From contig CM018051.1 of NCBI GenBank assembly GCA_008638375.1, positions 5,414,852-5,478,851 of the forward strand: a stretch of 64,000 bases of DNA. The letters run 5' to 3'. Source of the stretch: Nyssa sinensis (lineage: Eukaryota; Streptophyta; Magnoliopsida; Cornales; Nyssaceae). The notes beneath the pieces are model-generated. The model searched no databases, was not told where the DNA came from, and worked only from the letters and a program-made list of their open reading frames with translations. Each line of letters begins with the position of its first letter. Within the stretch, counting starts at the first letter, position 1. This document shows positions 43,855 to 55,861 of this stretch, one piece after another. Made by a program: the position numbers and the translations under genes.

Positions 43855-45560
43855 TAGAAAATAATATTCTTTTATATTTTGCAAAACATGACTTAAATTC
43901 CCTACAAAATTTCCATGGGCAAGGTGATTATCAAGCCCAAGTCTTCCAATCTTCCTAATTAGGCCTTCTACCAAAGACTCGCCTGGCCAGAATCAACATT
44001 TTGAGGGTTGTCACGGAACTTAAAAGACTAGTCTATTAGATGGAGGTATCATTAGAAGCCGGATCACCTTTTCGTAATACCACTTGTCATGAGTGAATTT
44101 TGAATGTAAAAAGCTAACCTATTAAGTGGAGGAATTACCCTTTACTGTAATACCACTTGTCACGGGTGGATTTTGAATATAAAAACCTGACCTACTAAGT
44201 GGAGGAATTACCCAACATCGAGGTTTGATATGACATTAGACAAAGGGTTGAGTCTACTTTGATACCATTTGTCACGGATTGAATCTCGAGTCCAAAAGAC
44301 TAGTCTATTAGATAGTGGTATTATATCCGTTCTAAGTGAGATTGGGCCTGTCATAAAATAAAAATTCATGCAGATATTTATGAAAATATCTTGATTTCTT
44401 AATCGAAACTCAAATTCTCTAACTATACAGACACATGAATTTATAAATATAAATGTATATACACATTATATATGCACAGGGATAGAGTCAGAAATTTATG
44501 CACGGGGACAAAATTTTGCATCATAAATTTTAAAATTAAAGAAGTATAAAAACTTAATATTATTTGATAATATTTTTGAAAAGTAACTCAACTTATTTAT
44601 ATAAAATAACTTACAAATTAAACAAGAAATATAAAAAAAGAGAACCGTAAAAAAACTTTAAACTATATAAAAAATCTAAAAGGTCGATTGAAGTCTCATT
44701 AAGAACACATGAGGCCCGATGCAAAGCCCAGGTGTAACTAAGTGAGATTGAGCTTACGCATAGGCAAGGCTTGGGAGCATAATAACTATTTATAAGTTGG
44801 GTGGCCCTGGCCTAAAAGTCACTAGCCCATTCGATATTCAGGCCTAATAATAATTGTAACCAATCAATCCAATAATAATCCAATTATGATTTGTTCATTA
44901 AATTTTATTTTATTTTTAAGTATAGTGATAGGAGGGGGGAACTATTCTATGTGTATATATTCGTGGCATAAAGCTTGATTTCTGACCTGTTATGTGAAGA
45001 GAGGAGTTTTAACAACATTATCTCGATATATTCTCATGATTTATTCGTTAATTAATCTATGGACTTAGGGAGATTAATTTTTTTTTTCGATGAATCGATA
45101 AATAACTAAGATATGTATTTATATATGATTTTTTTTGCCTAAGCATATAATTGTAAAATATAATTATTATATTTGAGAAATTACAAGTAGTACTATTCAT
45201 GTATGATTTTATTCATTCTCAAATTACTTCTAAATTTATGGGTCATTTTTTTTTCTTGAATCAAGTAAAAATCAACACACCACGACTTTTATAACTACAT
45301 AAACAGTAAGTTATGCTTTACAAATTATGAATTGCATTCACAAGTATTTAATTAATTTGAAGTCCGTCAAAACTCAGATGACATTTAATAAGAATTTTGT
45401 GCCTGGGAAAAAAATTGGAATTTGCATAAAAATTGACTAAATTTTTAGAAGAAAAAAAATAATATGGGTCCATCTTTTTAGAAGAATGGCTTTATTTATT
45501 TTTTCCTTCCAAGAAGTCCAAAATAATTAAAACTGATACTAAAATATATTTTTTAAAAAA
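43855..45560. repeat. Spacer block R, copy 4
   Basis: Closest to R1 (shared alternative middle, TTCATGCAGATATTTATG). It retains the tail that the GC-rich patch replaced in R1, so it shows R1's original state. The 73-bp repeat lies at 44074-44330. Confidence 0.75.
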
Positions 45561-45564
45561 ATTG

Positions 45565-45981
45565 AATTGATAACATACAAGAATGTCATACTAAGAAATC
45601 TACAATTTTAAATTTTATGAAGAAAATAATAGAATTAAAGAATCTAGCTTAAAATTTTGCCTCTTGAAAATTTGTAATTGAACTAAATCAGGTTAGTTAG
45701 CTTGAGCTTATATTTTTCGATTCTGAGTGTACTGCACTACGGTCATTGGGTGCATTGCACATCAGCCTATAGCCTACTTGTTGAACAAAGGTATCAAGTA
45801 ATTTTTCAGAGAACTTGGTTGAATTTTGAGGTGTTAAATTGTGTTGAAATCTATTAGAAGGCAGAAAATTTGAAGTGTGTAAAATTACTAAGAAAAAGTC
45901 TATTGTAAAACAAATAATAAAAAGAGACAAACCTCCCGCTGCGATCTTGTTCAGAGTTAAGATTATCACTGTTTAGCATTT
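45565..45981 (-). pseudogene. Orphan first exon and intron of a membrane gene
   Basis: Exon 1 (45935-45981, 47 nt; MLNSDNLNSEQDRSG) keeps ATG, length, phase and donor GGGAG/GTTTGT. The intron, shortened by a deletion near 45640, ends at GATAACATACAAG where exon 2 should start. Same arrangement as at 18414-18888. Exon 2 is absent. Confidence 0.65.
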
Positions 45982-46040
45982 TAGATGCGACTGAATTGAT
46001 GAGATTGGTGGATTGGAGTGCAGACTTGAGAAGCTTAGGC

Positions 46041-46047
46041 TTTTATA
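46041..46047 (-). promoter_or_regulatory. TATA box of orphan exon at 45.98 kb, duplicated at 46111-46117
   Basis: TATAAAA on the minus strand about 60 nt upstream of the orphan ATG. A 70-bp unit from GATGCGACTGAATTGATGAG through the TATA box is repeated exactly (45984 and 46054), giving two TATA boxes 70 bp apart. Confidence 0.55.
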
Positions 46048-46129
46048 GGTTGCGATGCGACTGAATTGATGAGATTGGTGGATTGGAGTGCAGACTTGAG
46101 AAGCTTAGGCTTTTATAGGTTGCGATGCG

Positions 46130-46580
46130 AAACAAGAAGGTAGGTTGCGATGCGAAACAACCAAGGTAAAGAGTAAACTCAAGTTAGAGCTTGAGAGATG
46201 TGGATATGCAAGTATTCACAACGCCTAGGGCCTTTATAGGTTAGTTGGTTAGTCTTAGTAAACTCAGGTTAGTCTTAGTAAACTCAAGTTAGAGCTTGAG
46301 AGATGTGGATACGCGAGTATTCACAACGCCTAGGGTCTTTATTGGTTAGTAAACTCAAGGGCCTTTATAGGTAACTCAAGTCAGGTTAGTAAACTCAAGG
46401 CCTTTATAGGTTGCGACAAGGGCCTTTGTAGGTTAGTAAACTCAAGTAGGGTAGGGCCTTTATAGTTAGTAAACTCAAGTTAGGTTAGTACACTCAAGTT
46501 CGCGACAAGGGCCTTGTAGGTTAGTAAACTCAAGTTGGTTGCGATGCTCAAAGCCGAGTAAACTCAAGGTATTCACAACG
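46130..46580. repeat. Irregular minisatellite upstream of orphan promoter
   Basis: Built from shuffled short modules: GTAAACTCAAGTTAGGTTAG, GGGCCTTTATAGGTT, GCGACAAGGGCC and TTGCGATGC. Unit order and length are irregular, unlike the regular arrays of B1-B3. No similarity to them. Confidence 0.75.
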
Positions 46581-46639
46581 CGAGTACGACTAGTGTACAC
46601 TTAAACCTTACCGAAGCAGTAGCCTATACTGAAAAAAAG

Positions 46640-46700
46640 AAAGGAATTATATATAAAGTTCTGTTTTTCCAGCGATGTGGGACAACCACTTCCTTTGTTA
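46640..46700 (-). promoter_or_regulatory. Conserved distal promoter element (relic at 45.98 kb)
   Basis: GGAATTATATATAAAGTTCTG, here without the AGAAGTAA part, then GATGTGGGACAACCACTTCC. Located as in B2 and B3, at the boundary to block S. Confidence 0.4.
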
Positions 46701-46704
46701 CCAA

Positions 46705-47439
46705 TATTAAATTATGTTAGGAAATTTTTTCCTGCATTTTATTATTCTACAACATTTTAGTTCCTCACAATATTTTAAGAAAATTAAAAATTTTCATATA
46801 TTTTTTCCTACTTAAATAAAATTAAAAATCAAAGTTTCATTTAGTTATGAATTTAGTGAAGAAAAAGAAAATCAAAAGTTTCTTTTAGTCATGTATATCG
46901 TTAATATAATGAAAGAGAAGCTATTGTAATTTCTAAATATACAGAAAAGTTGTTATAATTGCCAAATAACTCATGAGAGATTAGTATAACTATCCCTATA
47001 TACATACACATAAAACTTAATTGGAGACGGGATATGACTTAGGAAAGTCAATATAATTATCTCTATATATATACATATAAAATTTAATTGGAAAGAGGAT
47101 ATGACGTCAGCCCGAGTCAGACTCTCCTCACGTACATAGAAGATCGCCAAATTGGGTACACTTGTCCAAACATTTTTATTTATTCCAAAATCAGAAGAAT
47201 AACATGTATATAAAGAATTATTTTTTTTTGTTTTTTTAATATTGTGGGACGACAGTCATTCCCTTTGTGGGAAATTAAATTTTATTTTATTTTTTCCTAT
47301 TTAAATAAGATTACAAATCAAAATTTTATTTTTTGCTTTTTTAATATTATAATGGAGGAGAATTAAGAGAATCTAAAACTCAATGATAAATTTAAAAAAA
47401 ATTAAAATTGAGTTAATTGGTCTTTTAAGTCCCTACTAA
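46705..47439. repeat. Spacer block S, copy 4, with extension
   Basis: As 28955-29700, including paired TATCCCTATATACATACA-type motifs. Non-coding. Confidence 0.65.
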
Positions 47440-49464
47440 AGATGGTTAATTATTATAGAGTTTAGGTACTTTTCATTTTTTAGATGAAGGATATTTTTTT
47501 TTTAAATGACAATAATACTTTTGTCCCATATCAGAGCCTCTGTCCATCGTAACATAATAAAATCTCCAACCTTCACGCATTCATTGTTGCAAATCAAAAT
47601 TTTCAGCCCTCTAATTTTGGCACTGCAAATCAAGATCTCCAACCGTTGTCAGTGTCATTGTTGCAAATCATCATTCAAGTGCTCGGATGAAAACTTTAAA
47701 AGATTTTTAAACTGGAGTCCATTGCCTTTTTCTTCATGAGTTTACTCCTTTTTAGGATTTTTGTCTTTAATGAAATTTAAAACAAGATTAGAGACTTGCC
47801 AAGTGTCTGGTAGAAGTCTTTTTTACTGCCACCATCAAAGTTTGTTTTGTTAAAAGATTATTAAATTTTTGAATTTTGATGCAGTATAAAATATTATGAT
47901 TGGTTAACTTGTGTGTTTAGTTAATAGGTACAAACAATAAGGAACAAAAGTTACAACAGGAAAAATATTAGCTTTATTATTTTATTAATTTGTTATTGGG
48001 CTTTAACCAGCTGCCCATTATATGATTTTCTATTGATTCAATTGATAATATTAGCTTTATTATTTTATTAATTTGTTATTGGGCTTTAACCAGCTGCCCA
48101 TTATATGATTTTCTATTGATTCAATTGATAACAAAGTTTGACTGAAAAAAAAACTCAATCTGGTTCAAGTACTGATTTTGATAATTGTGATTGATTTATT
48201 TTTTTATTTTTAAATCTTCCTCTATCTTCATCTAGTTTTTTTTTTTTCAATTTTTATGATATGTGTAAAATATTACACTTTTGGCATAATGTAAAATTTG
48301 TCATTTTTCAGAACTATTGGATTTTTAATTACCCATTCTTTAAAAATAATTTTTTTAAACAAATTTTTGCAACCTTAAAAGTCAGTCGTGAACATCCAAC
48401 ATGTGGCCAAGAGTTTAATAAAACTAAGAACAATTGATGGTTTTCTCAAATGTTTTGAAACTATAAAAATTTACATATTTTGGCTGTAATTGAGCTTTTC
48501 ACTGTAAAAATGTAAATTTTTGTACTTTTGCTGACAAAATGTTACACTTTTAGAATGATTTTTTTTCTTCAAGAGTTTCATATTCTGGTTTGATAAATCT
48601 CGATGTTTAGAATCCAAATATATAATTTTTTTTTTTATTAAAAATGAATTTATAAATTCAAGTTATTGAATTTTAAAGTTTTTTTTTAAAAAAAATTTGC
48701 AACTATTCCTTATTTCACGGAATTAGGTACTACAATTCAGAAGAGCTTGGCTTTCGAAGAATGAACTAATTTAGGAATGTAAATGTATTTTAGTCATACA
48801 AGATTAGAAGGACTAGGTGGATTATTAAATTTAGATTAGAACCTGATAATAATTTTTATACTTTTAGTGAATGTCTCACTAAACGACCTTTTAAAATTTG
48901 GTGTAAGCAAGTGATTGAGGAAATCAAAGTAAGCATGTTAACAAAATAAGTTTTCTTTAAAATTATATTACTATGGTCAGTTAAAGAAAAGGTTGGCTTA
49001 GTCGTGAATTAATTTGATATTTGAGAATTAATTCATTAAAAAGTAGAAAACCAAACAGAGTGTTTTGGGTTTGACTGGTTCAGTTCTTTTACTTGTCTAG
49101 TTTGGTTTAATTTCAATTTTTTTGAGAGTCCACTCAATGTATTCAGTTTTGATGGTGCCTGCTTTTACTTGTCTAGTTTGGTTTAATTTCAATTTTTTTG
49201 AAAGTTCACTCAATTTATTCAATTTTGATGGTGCCTGCTTTCTTTTTTGAATATTTTATGATTGCCGGTCGGAGGCTAAAGGGGCATTACGACACTTCCA
49301 AAATTTTTAAATTTTTTTAACTATTATTTGCATTAATTTTTTCAAAACTTAAGAATTAGCTCCTTCAAAAGTTCTGTATTTTTCTTGAAAGTATAATCTA
49401 AAAAATAAAGAAAGATAGTGGTCCCAGATGAGAATCCAAATATTATATATATATATATATATAT
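47440..49464. repeat. Spacer block T, copy 4, to the Tat insertion
   Basis: Homologous to T2 and T3, with a private 83-bp tandem duplication (47965-48130, TATTAGCTTTATTATTTTAT) and the older pair at about 49090-49210. The left part of U is deleted near 49400, so the (AT)n target lies close to the T end. Confidence 0.65.
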
Positions 49465-50059
49465 TGATATACCATAAAAGAACAAGCTAATCAACACTTG
49501 ACACGTATGGCCATAGTCTGACTCATGCTCGGCCAACACGATTCTCACTCAGCCAATGACTAAAAGCTCAAGCATACAGATCATCACATCAGGTCGGAAG
49601 TGACCGAACATACACCTTCAGAACATATATATCCAGAACTGATCACAGGGTCTAGACCAACACTCCAGAACTCGTCACCGCCTTAGCGGGTGCCGAGCAG
49701 GGAATAAGTAAGCAGTCTTCAACAAGGAAACAATCTTCAACAAGGGAACTACCATCTATGGTTATCTCTATGCAATGCTCTACAAGGTAACCACAATCTC
49801 CGATGATCAAATCCCTATATTCATGGCGTCGAATCCTAATCAACTTAGGAAAGCCACAGCTTATAAATTAAACCCTAGAGGTACGCTTTACTTTCATGCT
49901 CATTCTTTGGCTTTCAATACAGTCTTTCAATTCTTTTACTTACTTAAGCATCGGAGCGGCTACCGCCGGAGCCAATCCGGTGGTCCTCTGATCATCTTTC
50001 TGAGTGTTCTACAGGTCACGGAGTCCATACTTATTGCGAGTCCGAAAAGTGCAGCATCA
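49465..50059 (+). repeat. 5' LTR
   Basis: Begins TGATATACCATAAAAGAACA and ends GTGCAGCATCA. It contains a TATA-like TTATAAAT near 49861 that probably starts the genomic transcript. The plus-strand ORF 49775-50065 runs through it and is not a gene. Confidence 0.92.
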
Positions 50060-50062
50060 GTT

Positions 50063-50080
50063 TAGCGCCGTCTGTGGGAA
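50063..50080 (+). other. Primer-binding site
   Basis: TAGCGCCGTCTGTGGGAA, starting three bases after the LTR. It matches the TGGCGCCGTCTGTGGGAA form common in Tat elements except for G-to-A at the second base. The GGCGCC part is shared with the tRNA-Asp-type primer sites; the exact tRNA is not certain. Confidence 0.6.
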
Positions 50081-50137
50081 GCGACTAATCGCCAAGTGCT
50101 CTATTCATAAACTCATCTCTTTCCCCACCGGAAAACC

Positions 50138-51757
50138 ATGGCACCAAATCTCCGACCGCGACAGAATACTCAGAGTTCAAAAAACGCTCAATGTCAGCCG
50201 CCTGCCCCTCGCACAAAGGGGCCAGCGGCCAATCCTTATGTGACAAGAGATCGAAGCAATAAAACGATACAATGAACTGGTGCAGGAGCAGTTGCTTGCC
50301 ATCACTAGAACGCTGGCAACACTCACGCATAACCAAGCGGTGGGTTCTCCTAGCCCGCCGGTCAACTTCGTTGCGGGAACGCAACCTCCTGTTGCCATAG
50401 AGAATGAAGAACTTCGTGCGCAGGCTCTAACTAACCAGCCTGGGCACCCCTCAGGCGTTGCTCGCGCTAGCCGAGATCCGCAGCCATCAACAGTCCCTGG
50501 CTGGGGAACATCCGCCTTCATTCCCGACGTCCATTACCGGAGCACTACTCGAGCCCCAACTCCAAGGGCCTCGGGAGCACACCCGGCACCGCAGGAGCCT
50601 CATCATGCAGCACCAATCCCTCCGGTTCGGAATCCTCCTCCGTCCGAAGGGCGTACTCAACCCTACTACCCTGAAGCCGAGGCTGTCAGGTAGGGTTCAC
50701 AAGATGTCAGACTCAGAGATCCGTGGAGGGTAGAGGAAATTTTCGAGTCAATGGACCGGACAATCGCCTTGAGAGGACCTCAGAACCCTCTAGAGCAAGA
50801 CGAACTGGCCAGGCTGCTCGGAAGACTAGCCACCCCGTTCACTCACGCCATCATGTCAGAAGAGAGGCCCAGAAAGTTCATGGTGCCCAAGTTCACCCTG
50901 TATGATGGAGCTGGAGATCCAGGAGATCATCTCTCTCATTACCAGCATACGATGGCCCTTCACGAAGCCTCTGATGCTTTCATGTGCCGAACGTTCATCA
51001 CCAGCTTAAAGGGAACTGCTCTGAAGTGGTTCCACAACCTTCCCTCCGAACTCAGTTACCAGCTTCTACGAGCTCAGGTAGACAGTTATTGGACAGGTTT
51101 ATGACCAGCAGGAGGCTTAGAAGGGGGCCAGAATTCCTGCTGAATGTCAAACAGACCAGGGAGGAATCCCTCAGAGCCTACATTGCGCTCTTTAACACCG
51201 AACTCACGGAGATCACTGACTGCAGCCCGAAATTCCTTGTAGCAGCCCTAACTGCTCGGCTTGTCCAAGGTGGGTTCAGAGACTCCTTGACAAACAGCCC
51301 TCCAGCCGATATGGCGGCATTAATGGATCGGGCCAGAAAATACATCAACCTGGAAGAAGCCAACCGCACGTCCCAGAAGGGCAGAGATCAGACCCAGAGG
51401 GACAATCCAAAGCGGGAGGACCACAAGAAGGAGGATCACAGAAGAGACTCCAACAAAAAGAGGGCCAGGAGCCCAGAGAAGAGAGCAGCACCCAGAGCTG
51501 TGTACAACTCCGGACCGAGGGAGTTCACCAACTTCACTCCTCTGAACACCACACCAAACCAGGTACTCCGGCAGATCCGAGATCGGGAGAACCTGAGGTG
51601 GCCAGAACCAATCAAAGGAGATCCCAGCCTGCGGGACCAAAGTAAGTATTGTAATTTTCATAAAGATCATGGACATACAACTAACACATGCAGGACCCTC
51701 CGATATGAGATAGAGCAGCTCATAAAGAAGGGGCGTCTTCGGGAGTTCGTCAAGTAG
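50138..51757 (+). pseudogene. gag: gag of Tat element (broken)
   Basis: Starts at ATG 50138 (MAPNLRPRQNTQSS). A frameshift follows at about 50235, an in-frame TAG at 50691-50693, and another frameshift at about 51080, after which the frame runs to 51757. The capsid core is recognisable (PKFTLYDGAGDPGDHL, FITSLKGTALKWF, LVQGGFRDSL), followed by a basic Lys/Arg/Asp-rich region and a zinc-finger-like CNFHKDHGHTTNTC about 40 residues before the end. It encodes the structural protein that forms virus-like particles around the element RNA. At least three lesions mean no complete product. Confidence 0.85.
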
Positions 51758-52505
51758 GAAGGAAGGCAGAACCCCCAAGAAGACAAGCCTCAGCAGCGGC
51801 CAGATCAGAAGACCGAACAGAGGCAGGAGCAGAAGGGAGGGACGAAACGAGCCCCAGAGGCAGAATAATCACGTCATCTACGTCCTCCATGCTGACTCCC
51901 CTGTCACAGGAATGTCCAACAGGGCAAGAAAGAGATATGCTCGGGAGGCCAGAGCCGCCCCGAACGTATTACAGATCTCCAACGTCGAAAAGAAGCTCAA
52001 GCCAGCACCGGAGATCCAATTCACCGAGCAAGATCTAGCAGGGGTACACTGCCTTCACAGTGATGCCCTTGTTATTACCCTCAGAATCGCCAACTTCGAG
52101 ACCAGGAGAGTCCTGGTCGATACTGGCAGCTCCGTTAACATACTGTTCTATGAACCGCTTAAACAGATGGGGATAGACCATGACAACGTCAAGCCCACCA
52201 CTGTCGTGATGGCGGCTTTTGATGGCAACCTCAGCACCCCATTGGGGAGAGTCGACCTTCCTACCACTGTAGGAGAGGGTGAAGGGCAGAAGACCACCAT
52301 CTCGGAGTACATGGTGTTAAACATGAGATCTCCCTACAACGTCATAATCGGGAGACCCTGGTTGCATCAGATAGGGGCAGTCACTTCGACCCTTCATCAG
52401 TGTCTGAAGTACGTCCACAACCAGAGCGTTCACTCTGTTAGAGGGTGTCAACCAACCTCCCGGGAGTGCCACGCTATTGCCCTCAAAGAGAAGGCTTCTA
52501 AATAG
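51758..52505 (+). pseudogene. Protease region of Tat element
   Basis: An open stretch from about 51869 holds the aspartic protease active site VDTGSSVNILFY and the downstream IIGRPWLHQ, which close the retropepsin-like fold in Tat elements. It would cleave Gag-Pol. The start overlaps a region with stops (TAG 51755), and the frame closes at TAG 52503, so it is cut off from gag and from RT. Confidence 0.8.
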
Positions 52506-53538
52506 CAATTACAGCACACTCGGGATTGTGCAGATCCAGTATTCACTCACTCTCCCGAGGTGAAGGAGTGCCCATCCAACATTGAAGAACCCCTGAGCCC
52601 AAGGGGACGCGACAGCCGAGCCAAACCTGTTGGCAAGCCCATTAAAGTACTGGTCAGTTCAGAAGCAAAGGGGCGTTACTTGTACATCGGCCCAGACCTA
52701 ACACACACCGAGCAGGAAAAGATAGTCAGGTTCTTGAAAGCCAACCTCTCTATCTTTGCTTGGGAGACCAGAGAGCATGGAGGGAATAGATCCTAATCTT
52801 ATAACTCATAAACTAATGGTGGATCCGGATCACCCGCCAGTCAGACAGAAGAGAAGGCCGATTGCTCCTGAATGACATCGGATTATAAACGAAGAAGTCC
52901 AAAGGCTGCTGGACGCCAGGATGATACGGGAAGTGTTCTATCCCGAGTGGCTAGCCAACACCGTGCTTGTCAAGAAGAAAAACGGCAAGTGAAGAGTCTG
53001 TGTTGATTATACAGACCTCAACAAAGCGTGCCCCAAGGACAGCTTTCCACTGCCAAGAATAGACCAACTGGTTGACGCCACTGCGGGGCATGAGCTTATG
53101 AGTTTCATGGATGCTTACTCTGGATACAACCAGATCCAGATGTACCCTCCAGATCAAGAGAAGACTGCCTTCATAACCGAAAGAGGGCTCTATTGCTACA
53201 GAGTGATGCCTTTCGGTTTGAAGAATGCTGGAGCCACTTATCAATGGTTGGTGAACAAGATGTTCAGCCCACTGCTCGGCAACACCATGGAGGTATACAT
53301 CGACGATATGCTAATAAAGAGTCTTCAGAAAGGCAGCCACCTATAGCACTTAGCCTAGACCTTCGATATCCTCAAACAGCACAGGATGAAGCTCAACCCC
53401 TCGAAATGTACCTTCGGAGTTACGAAGGGAAAATTCTTGAGATACATTGTCTCTTAGAGGGGTATCGAAGCAGACCCCACTCAGATCCAAGCCCTGATTA
53501 GGCTGAAGTCGCCAAAAACCAGAAAGGAAATTCAGGCG
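52506..53538 (+). pseudogene. Reverse transcriptase region of Tat element
   Basis: Runs from the linker (IFAWETREH) through a frameshift near 52775 into the polymerase core: VLVKKKNGK, VDYTDLNKACPKDSFPLPRI, FMDAYSGYNQI, MPFGLKNAGATYQ and the catalytic YIDDM. In-frame stops sit at TGA 52873 (probably CGA), TGA 52990 (KNGK-stop-RVCV, normally W), TAG 53344 and TAG 53455. Between the stops the protein is well conserved, consistent with recent inactivation. Confidence 0.88.
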
Positions 53539-54000
53539 TTGAATGGCAGAATTGCGGCCCTGAGCAGATTTATATCCAAATCCACTGATCGCTGCCTACC
53601 TTTCTTCAAAGCTCTGAAGGGCAGCAAAGCTTTGCAGTGGACGGAAGAATGCGAGAAATCCTTTCAAGAACTAAAGGAGTATCTAGCCTCTCCAGAGCTC
53701 CTGTCAAAACCAGTACAGGGAGAAAAGCTACTCCTGTACCTTGCAGTCTCCGAAAACGCGGTCAGCTCCGCATTGATCAGACAGGACAGAGGAGTGCAGA
53801 GGCCTATATTCTACGTCAGTAGGGCACTACTTGACACGAAAAAAAGATACCCAGAAGTAGAGAAACTGGCCTATGCCTTGGTCATATCAACTCGGAAGCT
53901 TCGACCTTATTTCCAGGCCCATCCAATCGAGATCCCAACTGCCTATCCTCTGAAGTCAATACTGAGGAAACCTGAGGTATCGGGAAGATTAGTAAAGTAG
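53539..54000 (+). pseudogene. RNase H region after RT (Tat element)
   Basis: Continues in the RT frame (MNGRIAALSRFISKS) with PFFKALKGSKALQWTEECEK, LLLYLAVSENAVSSALIR and YFQAHPIEI, the usual connection and degraded RNase H-like domain of Ty3/gypsy polymerases. The frame ends at TAG 53998 within RLVK-stop-FVELG, where Trp is normal. Confidence 0.82.
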
Positions 54001-54530
54001 TTTGTGGAGCTAGGGGGGTTCGACATATCATATGTACCCCGAAACTCCATCAAAGGGCAGGCCTTAGCTGATTTCGTAGCCGAGTTCACCCCGGCACTTC
54101 AGAACAAAGCACAAGTCACCGAAACTTTGGGAACCTGGTTGTTTTACATTGATGGATCGTCAACCGATCAAAGGATCAGGGGTAGGCCTGGTACTACAGT
54201 CCCCTGATGGGCTCACGTCAGAAAAAGCAGTCAGCCTTGAGGTTCAAAGCTTCTAATAATGAAGCCGAATATGAAGTCCTAATCTTAGGCATGAAGCTTG
54301 CCTTGGAATGCGAGGCTCAGAACCTCGATGTCTTCTCTGACTCCCAACTGGTAGTGAGCCAGGTCTTGGGAGAATTTGCCATTAAAGATGATAGGATGCT
54401 CCGGTACTCCGAACTGGTAAACCACTTGAAGCATTCCTTCCAGACATTTACTATCCAGAAAATTGAGAGAAGCCAGAATTACAGAGCAGATGCTCTGGCT
54501 AACATGGCCGTCACGCCTCAAGTCTGAAGC
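54001..54530 (+). pseudogene. Second (archaeal-type) RNase H of Tat element
   Basis: Follows the stop in the same frame: FDISYVPRNSIKGQALADF, then WLFYIDGSS. A frameshift near 54180 leads into ASNNEAEYEVLILGMKLAL, FSDSQLVVSQV and NYRADALANMA. The four acidic RNase H residues are present (D of YIDGSS, E of NEAEYE, D of SDSQ, D of RADALA). The added RNase H is characteristic of the Tat lineage and is thought to support primer removal. Broken by the frameshift and by TGA 54525. Confidence 0.82.
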
Positions 54531-55851
54531 AAATTCCACAATTAAAATCTCCTTTCAGCCAGGATCTAGCATTGAGGAAGCACAAGTTGCTCAAATTGAT
54601 GAACAGCCCCAAAACTGGATGACTCCAATCCTCTAGTATCTAAGATCCGGGCTCCTCCCAGAGGATAAAAACAAAGCCAGGAGAATCCGAATCAGAGCGG
54701 CTCGGTACCTGATCCTGAACAACAAGCTTTACAGAAGGTCGTATTCTCAACCTCTGTTAAAATGCTTGGCTCCAGACGAGTCACAATATGTCTTGGCCGA
54801 AATACATGAGGGAATTTGCGGGAATCATAATGGGGGCAGAACTATAGCCCACCGAGCTCTATCACAGGGTTACTCCTGGCCTGGCATGCTGAAACGGGCA
54901 AAGGAATATGTTCGGAAGTGCGACAAATGCCAGAGATTTGCCCCATACCAACATCAGCCTCATCACGAGCTTATCCCGATTCCTAGTCCTTGGCCCTTTG
55001 CTCAGTGGGGGATGGACATAGTGGGTCCATTACCGAGGGCACCTCCAAACAGGAAATATCTCTTGGTGGTCATCGACTACTTCTCTAAATGGGCCGAAGC
55101 CGAGCCTTTAACACATATCACAGAAAAGGAAGTTGAGAGCTTCACCTGGAAGAACATTGTATGCAGGTTCGACATACCACGTGTAATTATCTCGGACAAT
55201 GGGACACAATTCACTGGTAAAGGCTTCAAGGCATTCTGTGAAAATCTCAACATTAGGCAACACTTTGCCTCTCCAGGCTATCCACAAGCAAATGGGCAAG
55301 CAGAGGTCACCAACCGAACAATCCTTGACGGGTTAAAGAAAAGGTTGGAACAGGCCAAAGGAAAGTGGGCAGAAGAACTCCCTGGGGTTCTTTGGGCCTA
55401 CAGAACAACCAGAAGAACTCCCACCTCTAAAACTCCCTTCTCACTAGCCTATGGAACAGAAGCAGTAATTCCGGTTGAGATCGGTATGCCAACCCTGAGG
55501 ACTGAGGCCTTTGAGCAAGAATCCAATGATCAGCAGCTGATGGAAAATTTGGATTTGCTCGAAGAGAGAAGGGATCAGGCCAGCATCAGGATGGAAGCCT
55601 ATCAACAGAGAATGGTCAACAAATCCAAGGTAGGACTTAAGACAGTCAGCTTTCAAGTTGGAGACTTCGTCTTAAGAAGAGTCTTTCAAAACACCAAGGA
55701 TTCTACCATGGGAAAGTTGTCACCAAACTGGGAAGGCCCCTACAAAGTAACAAAGGTTGTTCGGCCTACCACCTACTGGCTAGAAGACATGACCGGGAAG
55801 ACTGTTCCTAGGCCATGGAATGTGGAACACTTACAGAAGTATTATCAGTAG
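54529..55851 (+). pseudogene. Integrase region of Tat element (longest intact frame)
   Basis: After one stop (TAG 54634) the frame is open to 55851. A zinc-binding HHCC motif (H..GICGNH and CDKCQRF) precedes the catalytic triad: D in GMDIVGP, D in IISDNGTQF, E in ANGQAEVTNRT. A C-terminal part follows with VGDFVLRRVFQN and LSPNWEGPYKV, the GPF/Y-like module of Ty3/gypsy integrases. It catalyses insertion of element cDNA. The 361-codon segment from ATG 54766 could in theory be translated, but it lacks the protease needed to release it. Confidence 0.88.
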
Positions 55852-55861
55852 AGAGGTTTTC

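Noticed and set aside
49775..50065. 96-codon ORF, and its relatives at 60946-61305 and 13811-14188
   Set aside because: All three are the same LTR sequence; no protein motif, and they cross LTR boundaries.
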